Origin: Cyclobacterium sp. 1_MG-2023
Lineage (GTDB): Bacteria; Bacteroidota; Bacteroidia; Cytophagales; Cyclobacteriaceae
Direction: 5' to 3'
NCBI RefSeq assembly: GCF_030546805.1
Contig: NZ_JAUOPC010000002.1
Location: 248,001-312,000 of the forward strand
DNA length: 64,000 nt
Made by a program: the position numbers and the translations under genes. The first letter of the stretch is position 1. Each line of letters starts with the position of its first letter. Below, one piece after another: positions 8,804 to 17,902 of this stretch. The notes under the pieces are model-generated. The model was not told the DNA's origin and searched no databases. It saw only the letters and a program-made list of their open reading frames with translations.

Positions 8804-9307
8804 TACGGTTTCTTGAACTTATATAAACAAAAAAACTACATCTTATTATAGAAAACCTATTGCATATTATTGGTCTATGCGATTGATGAAGAGGTGATTT
8901 TTGAAGTGGGACGGCTGTGTTTTAATTGGTTTCCTACATTTAGGTCTGATGGTAATATTGGGCTCTCCATTTTCAGTGAAAAGTATTTATCATAAGTGAA
9001 GGAAAATTGAAGGGCTTATTGCTCAATCTCAAATGTTCGTTTTGTTAATCGTTCATTTACTTTAATTTCCATTTATAAAAATCTGTTTTGCAAATAGTAA
9101 ATTCTTTGATAAATTTATCAAAACCCACATTTTACAGATTTTATTAATCCCTCTTTTTTTGCCCTTGATTTGGTGTTGATAATCACATCAGCAATAAATA
9201 GATGAAAAGTGAAAAATGGATTTTCAGGGGTGCAAATTGTAGTTTATTACTAGGGTTGATTACTGCTTTCCTTTAGAGGAAATAGATTGAATAAATTAAA
9301 ATTTAAC
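8804..9307. other. Intergenic region before the exported hydrolase set
   Basis: About 500 bp without a credible gene and without a clear terminator for the symporter. ATAAACAAA at 8822-8830 is one base off the GTAAACAAA motif described upstream. The striking element is an 18-bp perfect palindrome at 9105-9122, listed separately. Confidence 0.45.
9105..9122. promoter_or_regulatory. Perfect 18-bp palindrome TTTGATAAATTTATCAAA (operator candidate)
   Basis: Two 9-bp half sites meet without a spacer, about 185-205 bp before the start of the PVC-type protein gene. No transcription terminator role is likely, since an RNA hairpin would have almost no loop. The symmetry fits a dimeric DNA-binding protein; which one is unknown. 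Confidence 0.5.
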
Positions 9308-12300
9308 ATGCGAACAAAGAATTTGAGTTTTCCGGTGATTAAAGGCTTTTATAACCATCAAGGTATCACCGTTTTTGTATTAGGCTTTGCCCTATTGCTT
9401 TACGCTTGCCAGCCAAAGTCCATTACTGAGGATAGATCTTTGGAAAATGCATTGTCTACTTTTGTTTTAGAGGATGACTTTCAAATTGAACTGATTGCTG
9501 GGGAGCCACTTGTGGCAGACCCTGTAGATATGGTAATAGATGAACATGGGGCCATGTACGTGGTCGAAATGCATGGCTATCCATTAGACCTCAGTGGGTC
9601 TGGGAAAGTGAAACGCTTGTCAGATACTGATGGTGACGGGATAATGGATGAAAGTGTCATTTTTGCAGATAATCTGGTGGTCCCTACCGGGATCATGCGT
9701 TGGAAAAAAGGAGTTATTGTTACAGATCCACCAAATGTTTACTATTTGGAAGACAGCGATGGAGATGGAAAAGCAGATATCAAGCAAACCCTATTAACGG
9801 GCTTTGCTCTCTCTAACCCCCAACACAATGTAAACAGTCCTAAATTAGCACTGAATAACTGGATCTATTTGGGGCATGAGCCTGCGGTTACTACGACCAT
9901 TTATGAAGACTTACTTGGGGATAAAGGAACAGATGTATTTTATCCTGATAAACCGGAGGTAAATAGGCTGTCCCAAAATGCAGGGGGTAGAAGTATTCGG
10001 TTTAAACCGGACACCTATGATTTGGAATTGCTAAGTAGTCGTACCCAATTTGGTCATACTGCAGATGCTTTTGGCCATAGGTTTTTAGTGAACAATAGCA
10101 ATCATATAATACAGGAAGTATTAACCGCAGATTACTTAGATAGAAATCCTCATTTGGTGATTACGGGAGTTACACAATCTTCTTCTGATCATGGCAGTGG
10201 AGCAGAAGTATTTCCTATAACTATCAATCCTCAGCACCAGTTATTGACAGATTTGGGTGTGATGACATCTGCATGTGGGCTTACAGCCTACTTGGGAGGG
10301 GCTTTTCCGGACAGGTATGAAAGGGCAACCTTCGTTTCAGAGCCGGTCAGTAATTTAGTTCATGTGGATTTTGTGAAAGATGATGGTACAGGTTTTAAAG
10401 CTTCAAGGGAGCATGAAGACAAGGAATTCTTGGCTTCGACAGATGCTTGGTTTCGACCGGTAAATGCCTATGTTGGACCTGATGGGGCATTGTATATAAT
10501 TGATTATTATCGCCAGATTATTGAACATCCTGAATGGATGGCCGAGGAAGTGGTGCAATCAGGAGCATTGTACAATGGGACAGACCAAGGGCGGATTTAT
10601 AGGGTGACCCCTAAAGGGACTTCCCCTATTGATTGGTCAGACAAATTGACTTTGGCAACAGCTTCTCCTAAGGAGTTATTAAGTCATTTGTCTCATGAAA
10701 ATGCTTGGTGGAGGATGAATGCCCAGCGCCTTATTGTGGATCAGAATCTTGAAAGTTTAGTTCCTGCCTTGAAAAAATTAGCAGTCTCAGGAGAAAGTCC
10801 CTTGGGCAGACTCCATGCCTTGTGGACATTGCAGGGAATGGATGCTCTAGATCAAGAGACCGTGGTTAGTTCTTTAAAAGACCCCCTTGCCGGGGTTCGG
10901 GAAAATGCCGTCAAACTCTCTGAGTTGTTTATTATGAATTCTCCGGATATTGAACCTCAGCTATTGGCATTAAAAGATGACCCGGATCCAAAAGTAAGGT
11001 TTCAATTGATGCTTAGCTTGGGCTACATTCAATCAGAGGCAGCTTTTGAGGTACGGAAAAACCTTTTATTCAAAGATATTGACGACAAATGGGTGCAATT
11101 GGCAGCGCTTTCAGCACCTTTTTCTCAAAGTAGTCGCTTGATTGACCCGGTTTTGGATCAATATACTGCTACTCCAGCTTATAATGGATTGGTTCAAAAA
11201 CTAGCGGCTATGGTTGGTGCAAGTATGGATGAAAAAGCCATTTTTAACATGGTGCAAAGAGCCACTCAAAAGAATGCAGGTAATGAATACAATTGGCAAC
11301 CGGCACTTTTGCGAGGTTTGGCCCAAGGGATAAAAAGCAAAAAACCTGAAGGTTCACATCGTGCTACGGCAGATCTCTTGGCTTCAAGTGTTTTTGCACA
11401 TCCTTCCATAGAATTGAAAGGTGCAGCCATCCAAGTATTAGAGGGTATAGGCTTGGACAATCTAAGTGGGAAAGAAGAAGCCCTGACCAAGGCAAAGGCA
11501 ATTGCCATGAACAAATCATTGAGCGGGGAAGAAAGAAGTATTGGGATAAGATTTTTGTCCATGGTCAATATTTCTCAATTTCATGATATGCTTGTAAGTT
11601 TGGTTGACCCTAGTGAACCGCTACCAGTTCAATTAGCTGCTTTCCGTACTTTAAGTAAATCCGAAAACGATTCTTTTTCTCAATTGGTGCTCAAGCGATG
11701 GGATGGTTTTACCCCTGAACTTAGAGATGCCGCCATTAGTGCCATGATGATGAATGGTGAACGAATTGCTGTTTTATTGACTGCTCTTGAAGATGGTGTT
11801 GTTCAAAAAGCAACTATAGGATGGAGAAGAAGTGTAGGCTTGATGGCGAATAAAGATAAAGCACTTAGATTGAGGGCCAGAGCCATTTTGACCCGACCGG
11901 AAGGAGAGAGTGAGAAAATCATAGCCAATTACCAACCTGCTCTTGACCTTAATGGGAGCATTGCTGAAGGAGCAACTGTTTTTCAGAAGAATTGTGCGAT
12001 TTGTCATCAAATGGGAGAAGAACAGGGTATGGCCTTTGGTCCCGATCTCTCTTCCCTTAAAAATAGACGTGCAGCAAGTATCATGAGTGATATTCTCAAC
12101 CCCAATTTATCCATTGCAGATGGATATGATCTTTGGGAAGTAGAATTGCAAAGTGGAGAGTTGCTTCAAGGGCTTATTTCCTCTGAAACGCCTACGGCCA
12201 TTAATCTTAGAAATGCAGGTGGTATAGATAAGAGCATTGCTAGGACGAATATTAAATCTTTAAAATTAATTGAAATGTCTGCCATGCCAACGGGGCTTGA

Positions 12301-12361
12301 GCAAAGTATTTCACTTCAGGAAATGGCCGATTTGTTGGCTTATATTCGAAAAGCTGAATAA
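9308..12361 (+). CDS. PVC-type lipoprotein: dehydrogenase-like propeller, HEAT repeats, C-terminal CxxCH heme site
   Basis: 1017 residues from the ATG at 9308; a TTG at 9287 with GAGGA six bases upstream is a real alternative and adds seven residues. A lipobox (LLLYAC, Cys34) follows a hydrophobic segment, so the protein is membrane-anchored outside the cytoplasm. Residues about 40-430 resemble the membrane-bound dehydrogenase domain of planctomycete-type proteins (TIGR02604 type), a propeller with DTDGDGIMDE and DSDGDGKAD calcium-like loops. About 440-850 is helical HEAT-like repeat. The end carries CAICHQ (Cys896, Cys899, His900) and GPDLSSL, a c-type heme site (TIGR02603 type). It probably passes electrons from sugar or alcohol oxidation. 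Confidence 0.87.
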   Translation: MRTKNLSFPVIKGFYNHQGITVFVLGFALLLYACQPKSITEDRSLENALSTFVLEDDFQIELIAGEPLVADPVDMVIDEHGAMYVVEMHGYPLDLSGSGKVKRLSDTDGDGIMDESVIFADNLVVPTGIMRWKKGVIVTDPPNVYYLEDSDGDGKADIKQTLLTGFALSNPQHNVNSPKLALNNWIYLGHEPAVTTTIYEDLLGDKGTDVFYPDKPEVNRLSQNAGGRSIRFKPDTYDLELLSSRTQFGHTADAFGHRFLVNNSNHIIQEVLTADYLDRNPHLVITGVTQSSSDHGSGAEVFPITINPQHQLLTDLGVMTSACGLTAYLGGAFPDRYERATFVSEPVSNLVHVDFVKDDGTGFKASREHEDKEFLASTDAWFRPVNAYVGPDGALYIIDYYRQIIEHPEWMAEEVVQSGALYNGTDQGRIYRVTPKGTSPIDWSDKLTLATASPKELLSHLSHENAWWRMNAQRLIVDQNLESLVPALKKLAVSGESPLGRLHALWTLQGMDALDQETVVSSLKDPLAGVRENAVKLSELFIMNSPDIEPQLLALKDDPDPKVRFQLMLSLGYIQSEAAFEVRKNLLFKDIDDKWVQLAALSAPFSQSSRLIDPVLDQYTATPAYNGLVQKLAAMVGASMDEKAIFNMVQRATQKNAGNEYNWQPALLRGLAQGIKSKKPEGSHRATADLLASSVFAHPSIELKGAAIQVLEGIGLDNLSGKEEALTKAKAIAMNKSLSGEERSIGIRFLSMVNISQFHDMLVSLVDPSEPLPVQLAAFRTLSKSENDSFSQLVLKRWDGFTPELRDAAISAMMMNGERIAVLLTALEDGVVQKATIGWRRSVGLMANKDKALRLRARAILTRPEGESEKIIANYQPALDLNGSIAEGATVFQKNCAICHQMGEEQGMAFGPDLSSLKNRRAASIMSDILNPNLSIADGYDLWEVELQSGELLQGLISSETPTAINLRNAGGIDKSIARTNIKSLKLIEMSAMPTGLEQSISLQEMADLLAYIRKAE

Positions 12362-12479
12362 GATTTTAAAAACAATATTTCACTCAGTTAAGTAAGTAGG
12401 ACTTCTATTGTTGAATATGGTTTAAAAACTATTCCTATGGTCTGACTTGGGAAAAAAATAACTCAAATAATCGAATAAA

Positions 12480-13859
12480 ATGATATTTATAAACTATAAA
12501 CGATTGATGCTTTTGCTGTTGGTTTTTTCAGTCTTTCAGTTGGTAGGTTTTGGGGCTTCCCCAAAACCATTAAATATAGGTTTGGCGCGTGTGTCTATTA
12601 CCCCTGAAACGCCGGTTAGGTTAACCGGTTATTCAAGTAGGGATATACCATTTGAAGGTGTTCAACATGAGTTATGGGCCAAGGCAATGGCTTTCGGTGA
12701 TGAAAAGAAGGGGTACCATATTATTATTTCCGTAGACTTATTGGGAATACCTCATAGGGTTACAGAACGGGTTAGGGATGCCCTTGCAAAAGAAATTGGC
12801 ATATCACCGGCCAATCTTTCAATTTGTGCTGCCCATACCCATAGTGGACCGCAAATTGGAAACATTGTTTCTCATTTTCATAAACCCTTGGACCCGGATG
12901 AATTGGCAGATATCTCCCTATATGCGATGGGATTAGTGCCAAAATTAAAAGGCGTAGCTTTAGAAGCTATTGAAAATGCTACCCCTTCCTTGGTTTCTCA
13001 TGCCAAAGGTGAGGTTAATTTTGCGGTAAATAGACGGACTTCCATTAACCCGAATGGGGTTTCAGATCATTCTTTGCCTGTCATGCGAATCACAGATCTT
13101 AATGGTAAAACCAAAGCAGTAATGCTAAATTATGCCTGTCATGCGGTGACCTTAGGGCCCAAAAACAATGTAGTACATGGTGATTGGGTAGGCGAAGCAC
13201 AACTTCAGGTGGAGGAAAATTTACCTGAAGGAGCCATAGCTATGGTTGTAATTGGTTGTGGGGCAGATCAGAATTCTTCCCCTCGAATGAACAATGAAAA
13301 TCCTAAAATGGATTTGGTATATGCCAAGGACCAAAGGAAACAGATTGCTGATGAGGTAAATCGTATGTTGGCAGATGAAACGTGGAAAAATATACGCCAA
13401 CTACCTGAAGGTAAAATGAAATATGTAGAACTCACTTTTGCCAATATGCCAGACCCTAAAAAGTTGGCTGAAGATGCAAAAGGGGCAGGAAGGACAAGTA
13501 ATTATTCCCTTTTACTATTAGGACGGATGGCAAGAAGTGGCGATATACCAGAGAAAATCAATTATCCCATTCAAGTTTGGGATTTTGGAAAAGATTTGGT
13601 TATGATCTTTCTTGCCGGTGAAGTAGTGGTAGATTATGCCATTCGCTTAAAGCAAGAACTGGGAGAAGATCGGGTGTGGGTAAATGCTTATGCCAACGAT
13701 ATGCCCTGTTATATTCCGTCGCTTAGGGTGTTGAAAGAGGGTGGATACGAAGCAGAATCGGCGATGATTGGTTATGAAAAGCCTTCCAAATTCACTGAAG
13801 ACGTGGAAGAAATAATAATGAATGGCATCTATTCCATATTACCAAAATCAAGTAAATAA
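12480..13859 (+). CDS. Exported neutral ceramidase-fold hydrolase A
   Basis: 459 residues with an N-terminal signal peptide (hydrophobic 9-24, cleavage near FGAS). The core has GLARVSITPETPVRLTGY, CAAHTHSGP (116-124, zinc loop), NYACHAVTLGP (zinc His) and IGCGADQNSSP in the place of the nucleophile segment. The whole protein is one ceramidase N-terminal domain; the C-terminal immunoglobulin-like part of true neutral ceramidases is not obvious. It is followed without a gap by a second member of the same family, and the two share the export signal but little sequence, suggesting different acyl or head-group preference. Confidence 0.83.
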   Translation: MIFINYKRLMLLLLVFSVFQLVGFGASPKPLNIGLARVSITPETPVRLTGYSSRDIPFEGVQHELWAKAMAFGDEKKGYHIIISVDLLGIPHRVTERVRDALAKEIGISPANLSICAAHTHSGPQIGNIVSHFHKPLDPDELADISLYAMGLVPKLKGVALEAIENATPSLVSHAKGEVNFAVNRRTSINPNGVSDHSLPVMRITDLNGKTKAVMLNYACHAVTLGPKNNVVHGDWVGEAQLQVEENLPEGAIAMVVIGCGADQNSSPRMNNENPKMDLVYAKDQRKQIADEVNRMLADETWKNIRQLPEGKMKYVELTFANMPDPKKLAEDAKGAGRTSNYSLLLLGRMARSGDIPEKINYPIQVWDFGKDLVMIFLAGEVVVDYAIRLKQELGEDRVWVNAYANDMPCYIPSLRVLKEGGYEAESAMIGYEKPSKFTEDVEEIIMNGIYSILPKSSK

Positions 13860-15217
13860 TGGATTTACTCAAAAACATGCAAACAAAAAACTGTAAGAAA
13901 ATGCAAAGAATTAGAATCGGGCCTTACCTAACGGTACTTTTTCTCACACTGCTGTTTTCGGTTAAGGCCACTTTTGCCGGAGATTTTAGGGCGGCCATAG
14001 TCAAAGAAAATATTACACCGAAAGTTCCCAAACAATTATTGGGATATGGGGCCAGGTTATCGGAAGGGGTTCTAGATAGTATTTACCATCAAATTTTAAT
14101 ATTAGATGATGGGGAGTCCACCTTTGCATTGGTTTCCACAGATATTTGTGTGCTTTCTCCAGCCACCTATGACCATGTTGCAAATTTGGTGGAAAAGCAA
14201 TTTGGGATACCTCAGAGTAATTTTTGGTGGTCTGTCACACATACCCATTCTGCGCCCGAGGTAGGAGCTCCCGGGCTTCCAGAAGCATTTATGGGGGAAC
14301 GTTACACCCATCCGATTGATACCAATTATACTGAACTTGTGACGACCAAACTATTGGCGGGAATTGAAAGAGGAATAAATGAATTGGCACCGGCTAGCCT
14401 TGGTGTTGGCTGGGGGCACTCAGCAGCCAATATCAACCGAAGAGCCAGAGACATTGATGACAAAGCCTTTTTAGGGATGAATCCTGATGGTCCTGTAGAT
14501 CGAAGAATTGGGATTTTGAAAATTGTACATCAAGAAGACCATCGCTTAATGGCTACAGTGGCCAATTATGCCATTCATGGCACCGTGTTGGGTGGTGAGA
14601 ACCTGCTTATTAGTGCTGATGTTCAAGGTGTAGTGTCAAAATATGTAGAAGAAAAAACCGGTGCCCCCTTGATGTTTATCAATGGTGCAGCAGGAAATAT
14701 TGCACCAATTTATAGTGTTTATCCAAATGCCAGGTCTGGAAGAATGAACCAATTCAGAAGATTGCTTGGAGATAAAATCCTGTCAGCCAATAATGATATT
14801 TTGAATTATGAGGATCAAGTTTCTTTTTCTGCTTCAGAGATGGTGTTTTACACGCCAATGAAAGAAGGTTTAAAGTGGCCGGAACCCTTAAATGAATATA
14901 TTGTAAATGAGGGAGGTACAGCTAAAACCATCAAAGTCCCCGTCCGTTTTATTAACATCAATGACAAAATTGTCATTTGGGCAAGCCCCTTGGAGCTGTT
15001 CTGTGAAATATCAAACGAAGTTAGAGAGCGTTCTCCATTTCCATATACCTTTTACTATGGCTATACCAATGGCTGGCTTGGGTATATGCTGACAGAGGAA
15101 GAATGGCAATACAAGGGATATGAGCCTACAGTTTCTCCCTATGTTCCTAGTGCAGGTACCAAGTTTGGTGAGGCAGTTTTGTCTTATTTAGAAAGTGAAT
15201 TAAAAAGTAAACAATAA
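13859..15217 (+). CDS. Exported neutral ceramidase-fold hydrolase B
   Basis: 452 residues if read from the ATG at 13859, whose A is the last base of the previous TAA stop (TAATG), which suggests translational coupling. ATGs at 13877 and 13901 would give a more usual signal peptide (QRIRIGPYLTVLFLTLLFS, cleavage near TFAG). Landmarks are NITPKVPKQLLGYG, SVTHTHSAP (125-133), NYAIHGTVLG and NGAAGNIAP. The last motif has Asn where relatives have Asp (GD). It is the third member of this family in 10 kb, and the second one exported. Confidence 0.8.
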   Translation: MDLLKNMQTKNCKKMQRIRIGPYLTVLFLTLLFSVKATFAGDFRAAIVKENITPKVPKQLLGYGARLSEGVLDSIYHQILILDDGESTFALVSTDICVLSPATYDHVANLVEKQFGIPQSNFWWSVTHTHSAPEVGAPGLPEAFMGERYTHPIDTNYTELVTTKLLAGIERGINELAPASLGVGWGHSAANINRRARDIDDKAFLGMNPDGPVDRRIGILKIVHQEDHRLMATVANYAIHGTVLGGENLLISADVQGVVSKYVEEKTGAPLMFINGAAGNIAPIYSVYPNARSGRMNQFRRLLGDKILSANNDILNYEDQVSFSASEMVFYTPMKEGLKWPEPLNEYIVNEGGTAKTIKVPVRFININDKIVIWASPLELFCEISNEVRERSPFPYTFYYGYTNGWLGYMLTEEEWQYKGYEPTVSPYVPSAGTKFGEAVLSYLESELKSKQ

Positions 15218-15229
15218 ATCAATCCTGAG

Positions 15230-16465
15230 ATGAAATTAATATTTTCAGTAAGCGCACTCTTAGCAGTATTCTTTGTGTTAAATGCAAATGCACAAAACCC
15301 GGATTTTCCATGGCCTGAAGGGAAAAATATGGCCATAAGCTTAAGTTTTGATGATGCAAGGGCCAGTAATCCGGACCCTGGAGCTACCCTTTTGAATGAA
15401 TATGGAGTAAAAGCTACTTTTTATGTGGTGCCTGCAAGTATGGAGCCGAATATAGAAGGTTGGAAGATGGTGGTCGCAACAGGTCATGAGATTGGTAACC
15501 ACTCTCTTTATCACCCTTGCAGCGGTAATTTTGTCTGGTCTAGGAATAAAGCTTTGGAAGATTATACTATACAGCGCATGCGGAATGAATTGACAGCTAC
15601 AAATGATGAGGTTGAGCGATTATTGGGAGTTAGACCTGAAGTCTTTGCTTATCCTTGTGGCCTCTCCTTTGTAGGCAAGGGAGAGGAAACCCAAAGTTAT
15701 GTGCCTTTGATTGCGGAGATGTTCCTTTCAGGAAGAGGTTGGAAAGATGAGGCCCCTGTTGATCCTTACTATGCTGATATGGCCCAACTAACAGGTATGG
15801 AAATGGACAATATGTCCTTTGAAGAAATTTTACCAATTATTGAAGCCGCTGCTGAAAATCGCCAATGGCTAGTGTTGGCAGGTCATGAAAATGGTACGGA
15901 AGGTAATCAAACTACCTACCTGAGCATGTTGAGAAAGCTCTGTGAATATGCCAATGATCCTGCCAATGGTGTTTGGATCGCACCGGTAGGGACCGTTGCC
16001 AAATATGTAAAAGAAAAAAGGGAAGAGATGGAGGGGAATCTAAATATTCCCGGAATTTCCAAGCCTGCAGCAAATGGAACTGTTTACCTTACTGCAGAGA
16101 AAGGTAGAGGAATTGGTCCTGATATTCAATACATGCCTGAGTGGAATGCTTTTGGTTGGTTTACAGCCAAAGATAGGGTAGAATGGGACATGAATCTCCC
16201 AAAGAAAGGTACTTATGAAGTATGGATGGATTGGTCCGTTTCGGATGAGGAAGCAGGTAAACCTTTTGTAATAACCTCAGGTGACCAAACCTTGCAAGGT
16301 GTTGTGAAACCTTCAGGTTCTTGGGAGACATTCCAAAAGATTAAAGTTGGGGAATTGTTACTGGATGAAGATTTTAATAGGATAATTGTGGCCTCAGGAG
16401 AAGGGTTCGATAAAGGAGCTTTAATGGATTTAAAAGCGTTGACTTTGGTTCCGGTCAAGAAGTAA
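15230..16465 (+). CDS. Exported polysaccharide deacetylase with a C-terminal CBM-like domain
   Basis: 411 residues, beginning 12 nt after the ceramidase-fold gene. A signal peptide ends near ANAQ (21). The NodB homology domain (about 32-255) shows LSFDDA (Asp41/Asp42, motif 1) and HEIGNHSLYHP (His91 and His95, motif 2), so the metal triad Asp-His-His is intact. YPCG and AGHEN stand for later motifs. Residues about 280-411 look like a beta-sandwich carbohydrate-binding module (GRGIGPD, YEVWMDWSV, GSWETFQKI). It probably removes N- or O-acetyl groups from a glycan outside the cytoplasm, in line with the acyl-hydrolase genes next to it. Confidence 0.88.
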   Translation: MKLIFSVSALLAVFFVLNANAQNPDFPWPEGKNMAISLSFDDARASNPDPGATLLNEYGVKATFYVVPASMEPNIEGWKMVVATGHEIGNHSLYHPCSGNFVWSRNKALEDYTIQRMRNELTATNDEVERLLGVRPEVFAYPCGLSFVGKGEETQSYVPLIAEMFLSGRGWKDEAPVDPYYADMAQLTGMEMDNMSFEEILPIIEAAAENRQWLVLAGHENGTEGNQTTYLSMLRKLCEYANDPANGVWIAPVGTVAKYVKEKREEMEGNLNIPGISKPAANGTVYLTAEKGRGIGPDIQYMPEWNAFGWFTAKDRVEWDMNLPKKGTYEVWMDWSVSDEEAGKPFVITSGDQTLQGVVKPSGSWETFQKIKVGELLLDEDFNRIIVASGEGFDKGALMDLKALTLVPVKK

Positions 16466-16839
16466 ATCGGATTTTGGTTTTGCTAATGATTGAACATGAT
16501 GCCAAAATCAGGGGGGGGCCATTTCATCCATGAAGAGATCCCCTAAACGAGCAAAAGTCATTCAAACAATCGTTTAAAAGGTGCTTTATATTATAAGTCA
16601 ATAAGCTTGATTACCTGAAGATAAATAAATGAGGGATTAAACTAGGCGCAAACTGGCGCCTAGTATAAATTGAAAGGTGAAAGAAGCGCTAACTTGCAAA
16701 TAAAAATTTCTCTGCTTTTTGATGGAAAGAATTTTTGGGTGATAATTAAAATCACGAGATTTAGCAAAGTTTAAAAAAACATAAAACCCTAAGCCATGAA
16801 AATTATCTCCTATTCTATTACTTATCCAATCCATTTAAA
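16466..16839. other. Intergenic region with a hairpin and a G-run
   Basis: 374 bp without a gene. It has a run of G residues near 16511 and a 9-bp perfect inverted repeat at 16641-16664. No promoter with a clear TAnnTTTG element is seen before the DsrE-like gene. Confidence 0.4.
16641..16664. repeat. Stem-loop, 9-bp arms ACTAGGCGC/GCGCCTAGT
   Basis: The arms (16641-16649, 16656-16664) are perfect and the loop is AAACTG. There is no U-tract on either side, so an intrinsic terminator is doubtful; it could end the deacetylase transcript with help or be a binding site. It is notably GC-rich for its surroundings. Confidence 0.5.
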
Positions 16840-17394
16840 ATGCGAAGTAAATTTACTTTATTATTATGCTTGACTTTATTTATAGCTCCATCGATTTCAT
16901 CTTTTGGGCAAACTATTAAATCAACCACAGGACCCGTTTTCGATGATTTAGGACCTGTCTATTCCATTGACAATGATGATTTCCCACTAGATGTCAGCCA
17001 ACAGTTTAAAGCAATATTCGATGTGGAAAGAAAGCAAACAGACCCAAGTGAGCAGAATTCAATTATTTCAAGCTTGCATCGGTATTATAATATGCATGTA
17101 CGGTCGGGAGTACCTGTGGAAAATATTCATTTGGCTTTTGTCTTGCATGGGGGGGCCACAAAAGATGCCCTGTCTTCTGCCGCTTATAAAGAAAAATATA
17201 AAGTAGACAATCCCAATAAAGAATTGATTGAAACACTATCTGAAATGGGAGTAGGTATTTATATATGCGGTCAATCCATGTCTTCCAGAGGGTACAAGAA
17301 GGAGGATTTATTGCCCCAAGTGAAAGTAGGGCTATCAGCAATGACCGTGTTGACGGTGTATCAAATGAATAATTATGCCATGATTAAATTTTAA
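16840..17394 (+). CDS. Exported DsrE/DsrF-like protein
   Basis: 184 residues with a signal peptide (RSKFTLLLCLTLFIAPSISSFGQ). The mature part has the DsrE-like pattern: HVRSGVPVENIHLAFVLHGGAT (central strand and helix), a stretch of helices with NPNKELIETLSEMGV, then GIYICGQS with the conserved Cys, and a C-terminal AMTVLTVYQMNNYAMIKF. Exported DsrE-like proteins are common in Bacteroidota but their role is not established; thiol or sulfur handling is a guess from the family. It is a single-gene unit. Confidence 0.75.
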   Translation: MRSKFTLLLCLTLFIAPSISSFGQTIKSTTGPVFDDLGPVYSIDNDDFPLDVSQQFKAIFDVERKQTDPSEQNSIISSLHRYYNMHVRSGVPVENIHLAFVLHGGATKDALSSAAYKEKYKVDNPNKELIETLSEMGVGIYICGQSMSSRGYKKEDLLPQVKVGLSAMTVLTVYQMNNYAMIKF

Positions 17395-17465
17395 TTGAAT
17401 CTAGGGCCTAAGCAAAGTTGAAGGTAAGTGAAGGATCACCTTTTGCGGAGATTCTTCCTTGCCTT

Positions 17466-17783
17466 TTATTTTATTTTTTTTGCATCTTCTAAGCCCCATA
17501 TATCAAGGCTTCTTAATATTTCCTCAAGAGACTTCCCTCTTTCTGTTAAATAGTACTCCACCTTTGGAGGTACTTCAGGGAAAACTTTTCGAGCGATGAG
17601 TCCATCTTTTTCCAAGGCCATCACTGTTTGCGTGAACATTTTATTGGAAATACCCGGTACTTTTTTTTGTAATACCCCCGATCGCAAAGGTCCCTTTAAA
17701 AGGTGAAATAAAACCAAGGGTTTCCATTTTGTCCCTATAAGGTCCATGGTATAATTGAGTGGACAGTAACTATTTTCTTTCAT
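17466..17783 (-). CDS. HxlR-family winged-helix regulator
   Basis: 105 residues, the normal size. The conserved N-terminal part CPLNYTMDLIGTKWKPLVLFHL (Cys7 onward), the recognition helix NKMFTQTVMALEKDGL and the wing VPPKVEYYLTERGKSL are all present. It is divergent from the VOC-family gene, with 119 bp between starts, and most likely regulates that gene and itself, often in answer to electrophiles or redox signals in this family. Confidence 0.9.
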   Translation of the reverse strand: MKENSYCPLNYTMDLIGTKWKPLVLFHLLKGPLRSGVLQKKVPGISNKMFTQTVMALEKDGLIARKVFPEVPPKVEYYLTERGKSLEEILRSLDIWGLEDAKKIK

Positions 17784-17825
17784 TTGTTAATTTAATCCAT
17801 TGAAAATCAATATAACACACCTTTT

Positions 17826-17839
17826 GGTACGTATGGTAC
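17826..17839. promoter_or_regulatory. GGTAC-N4-GGTAC repeat between hxlR-like and VOC genes
   Basis: GGTAC occurs at 17826-17830 and 17835-17839; because GTAC is itself palindromic the pair can be read as direct or inverted half sites. HxlR-type operators are often built on GTAC-like half sites, so this is the best operator candidate in the divergent promoter region. Confidence 0.4.
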
Positions 17840-17902
17840 TTTTTTGTAAGTTATTGTTATTTAGGTAAATATAGGTCAATTTTGCAGAATAAATTATATG
17901 CT

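Noticed and set aside
16641-16664. Hairpin as an intrinsic terminator of the deacetylase gene
   Set aside because: No U-tract on either strand and about 175 nt after the stop; listed only as a stem-loop.
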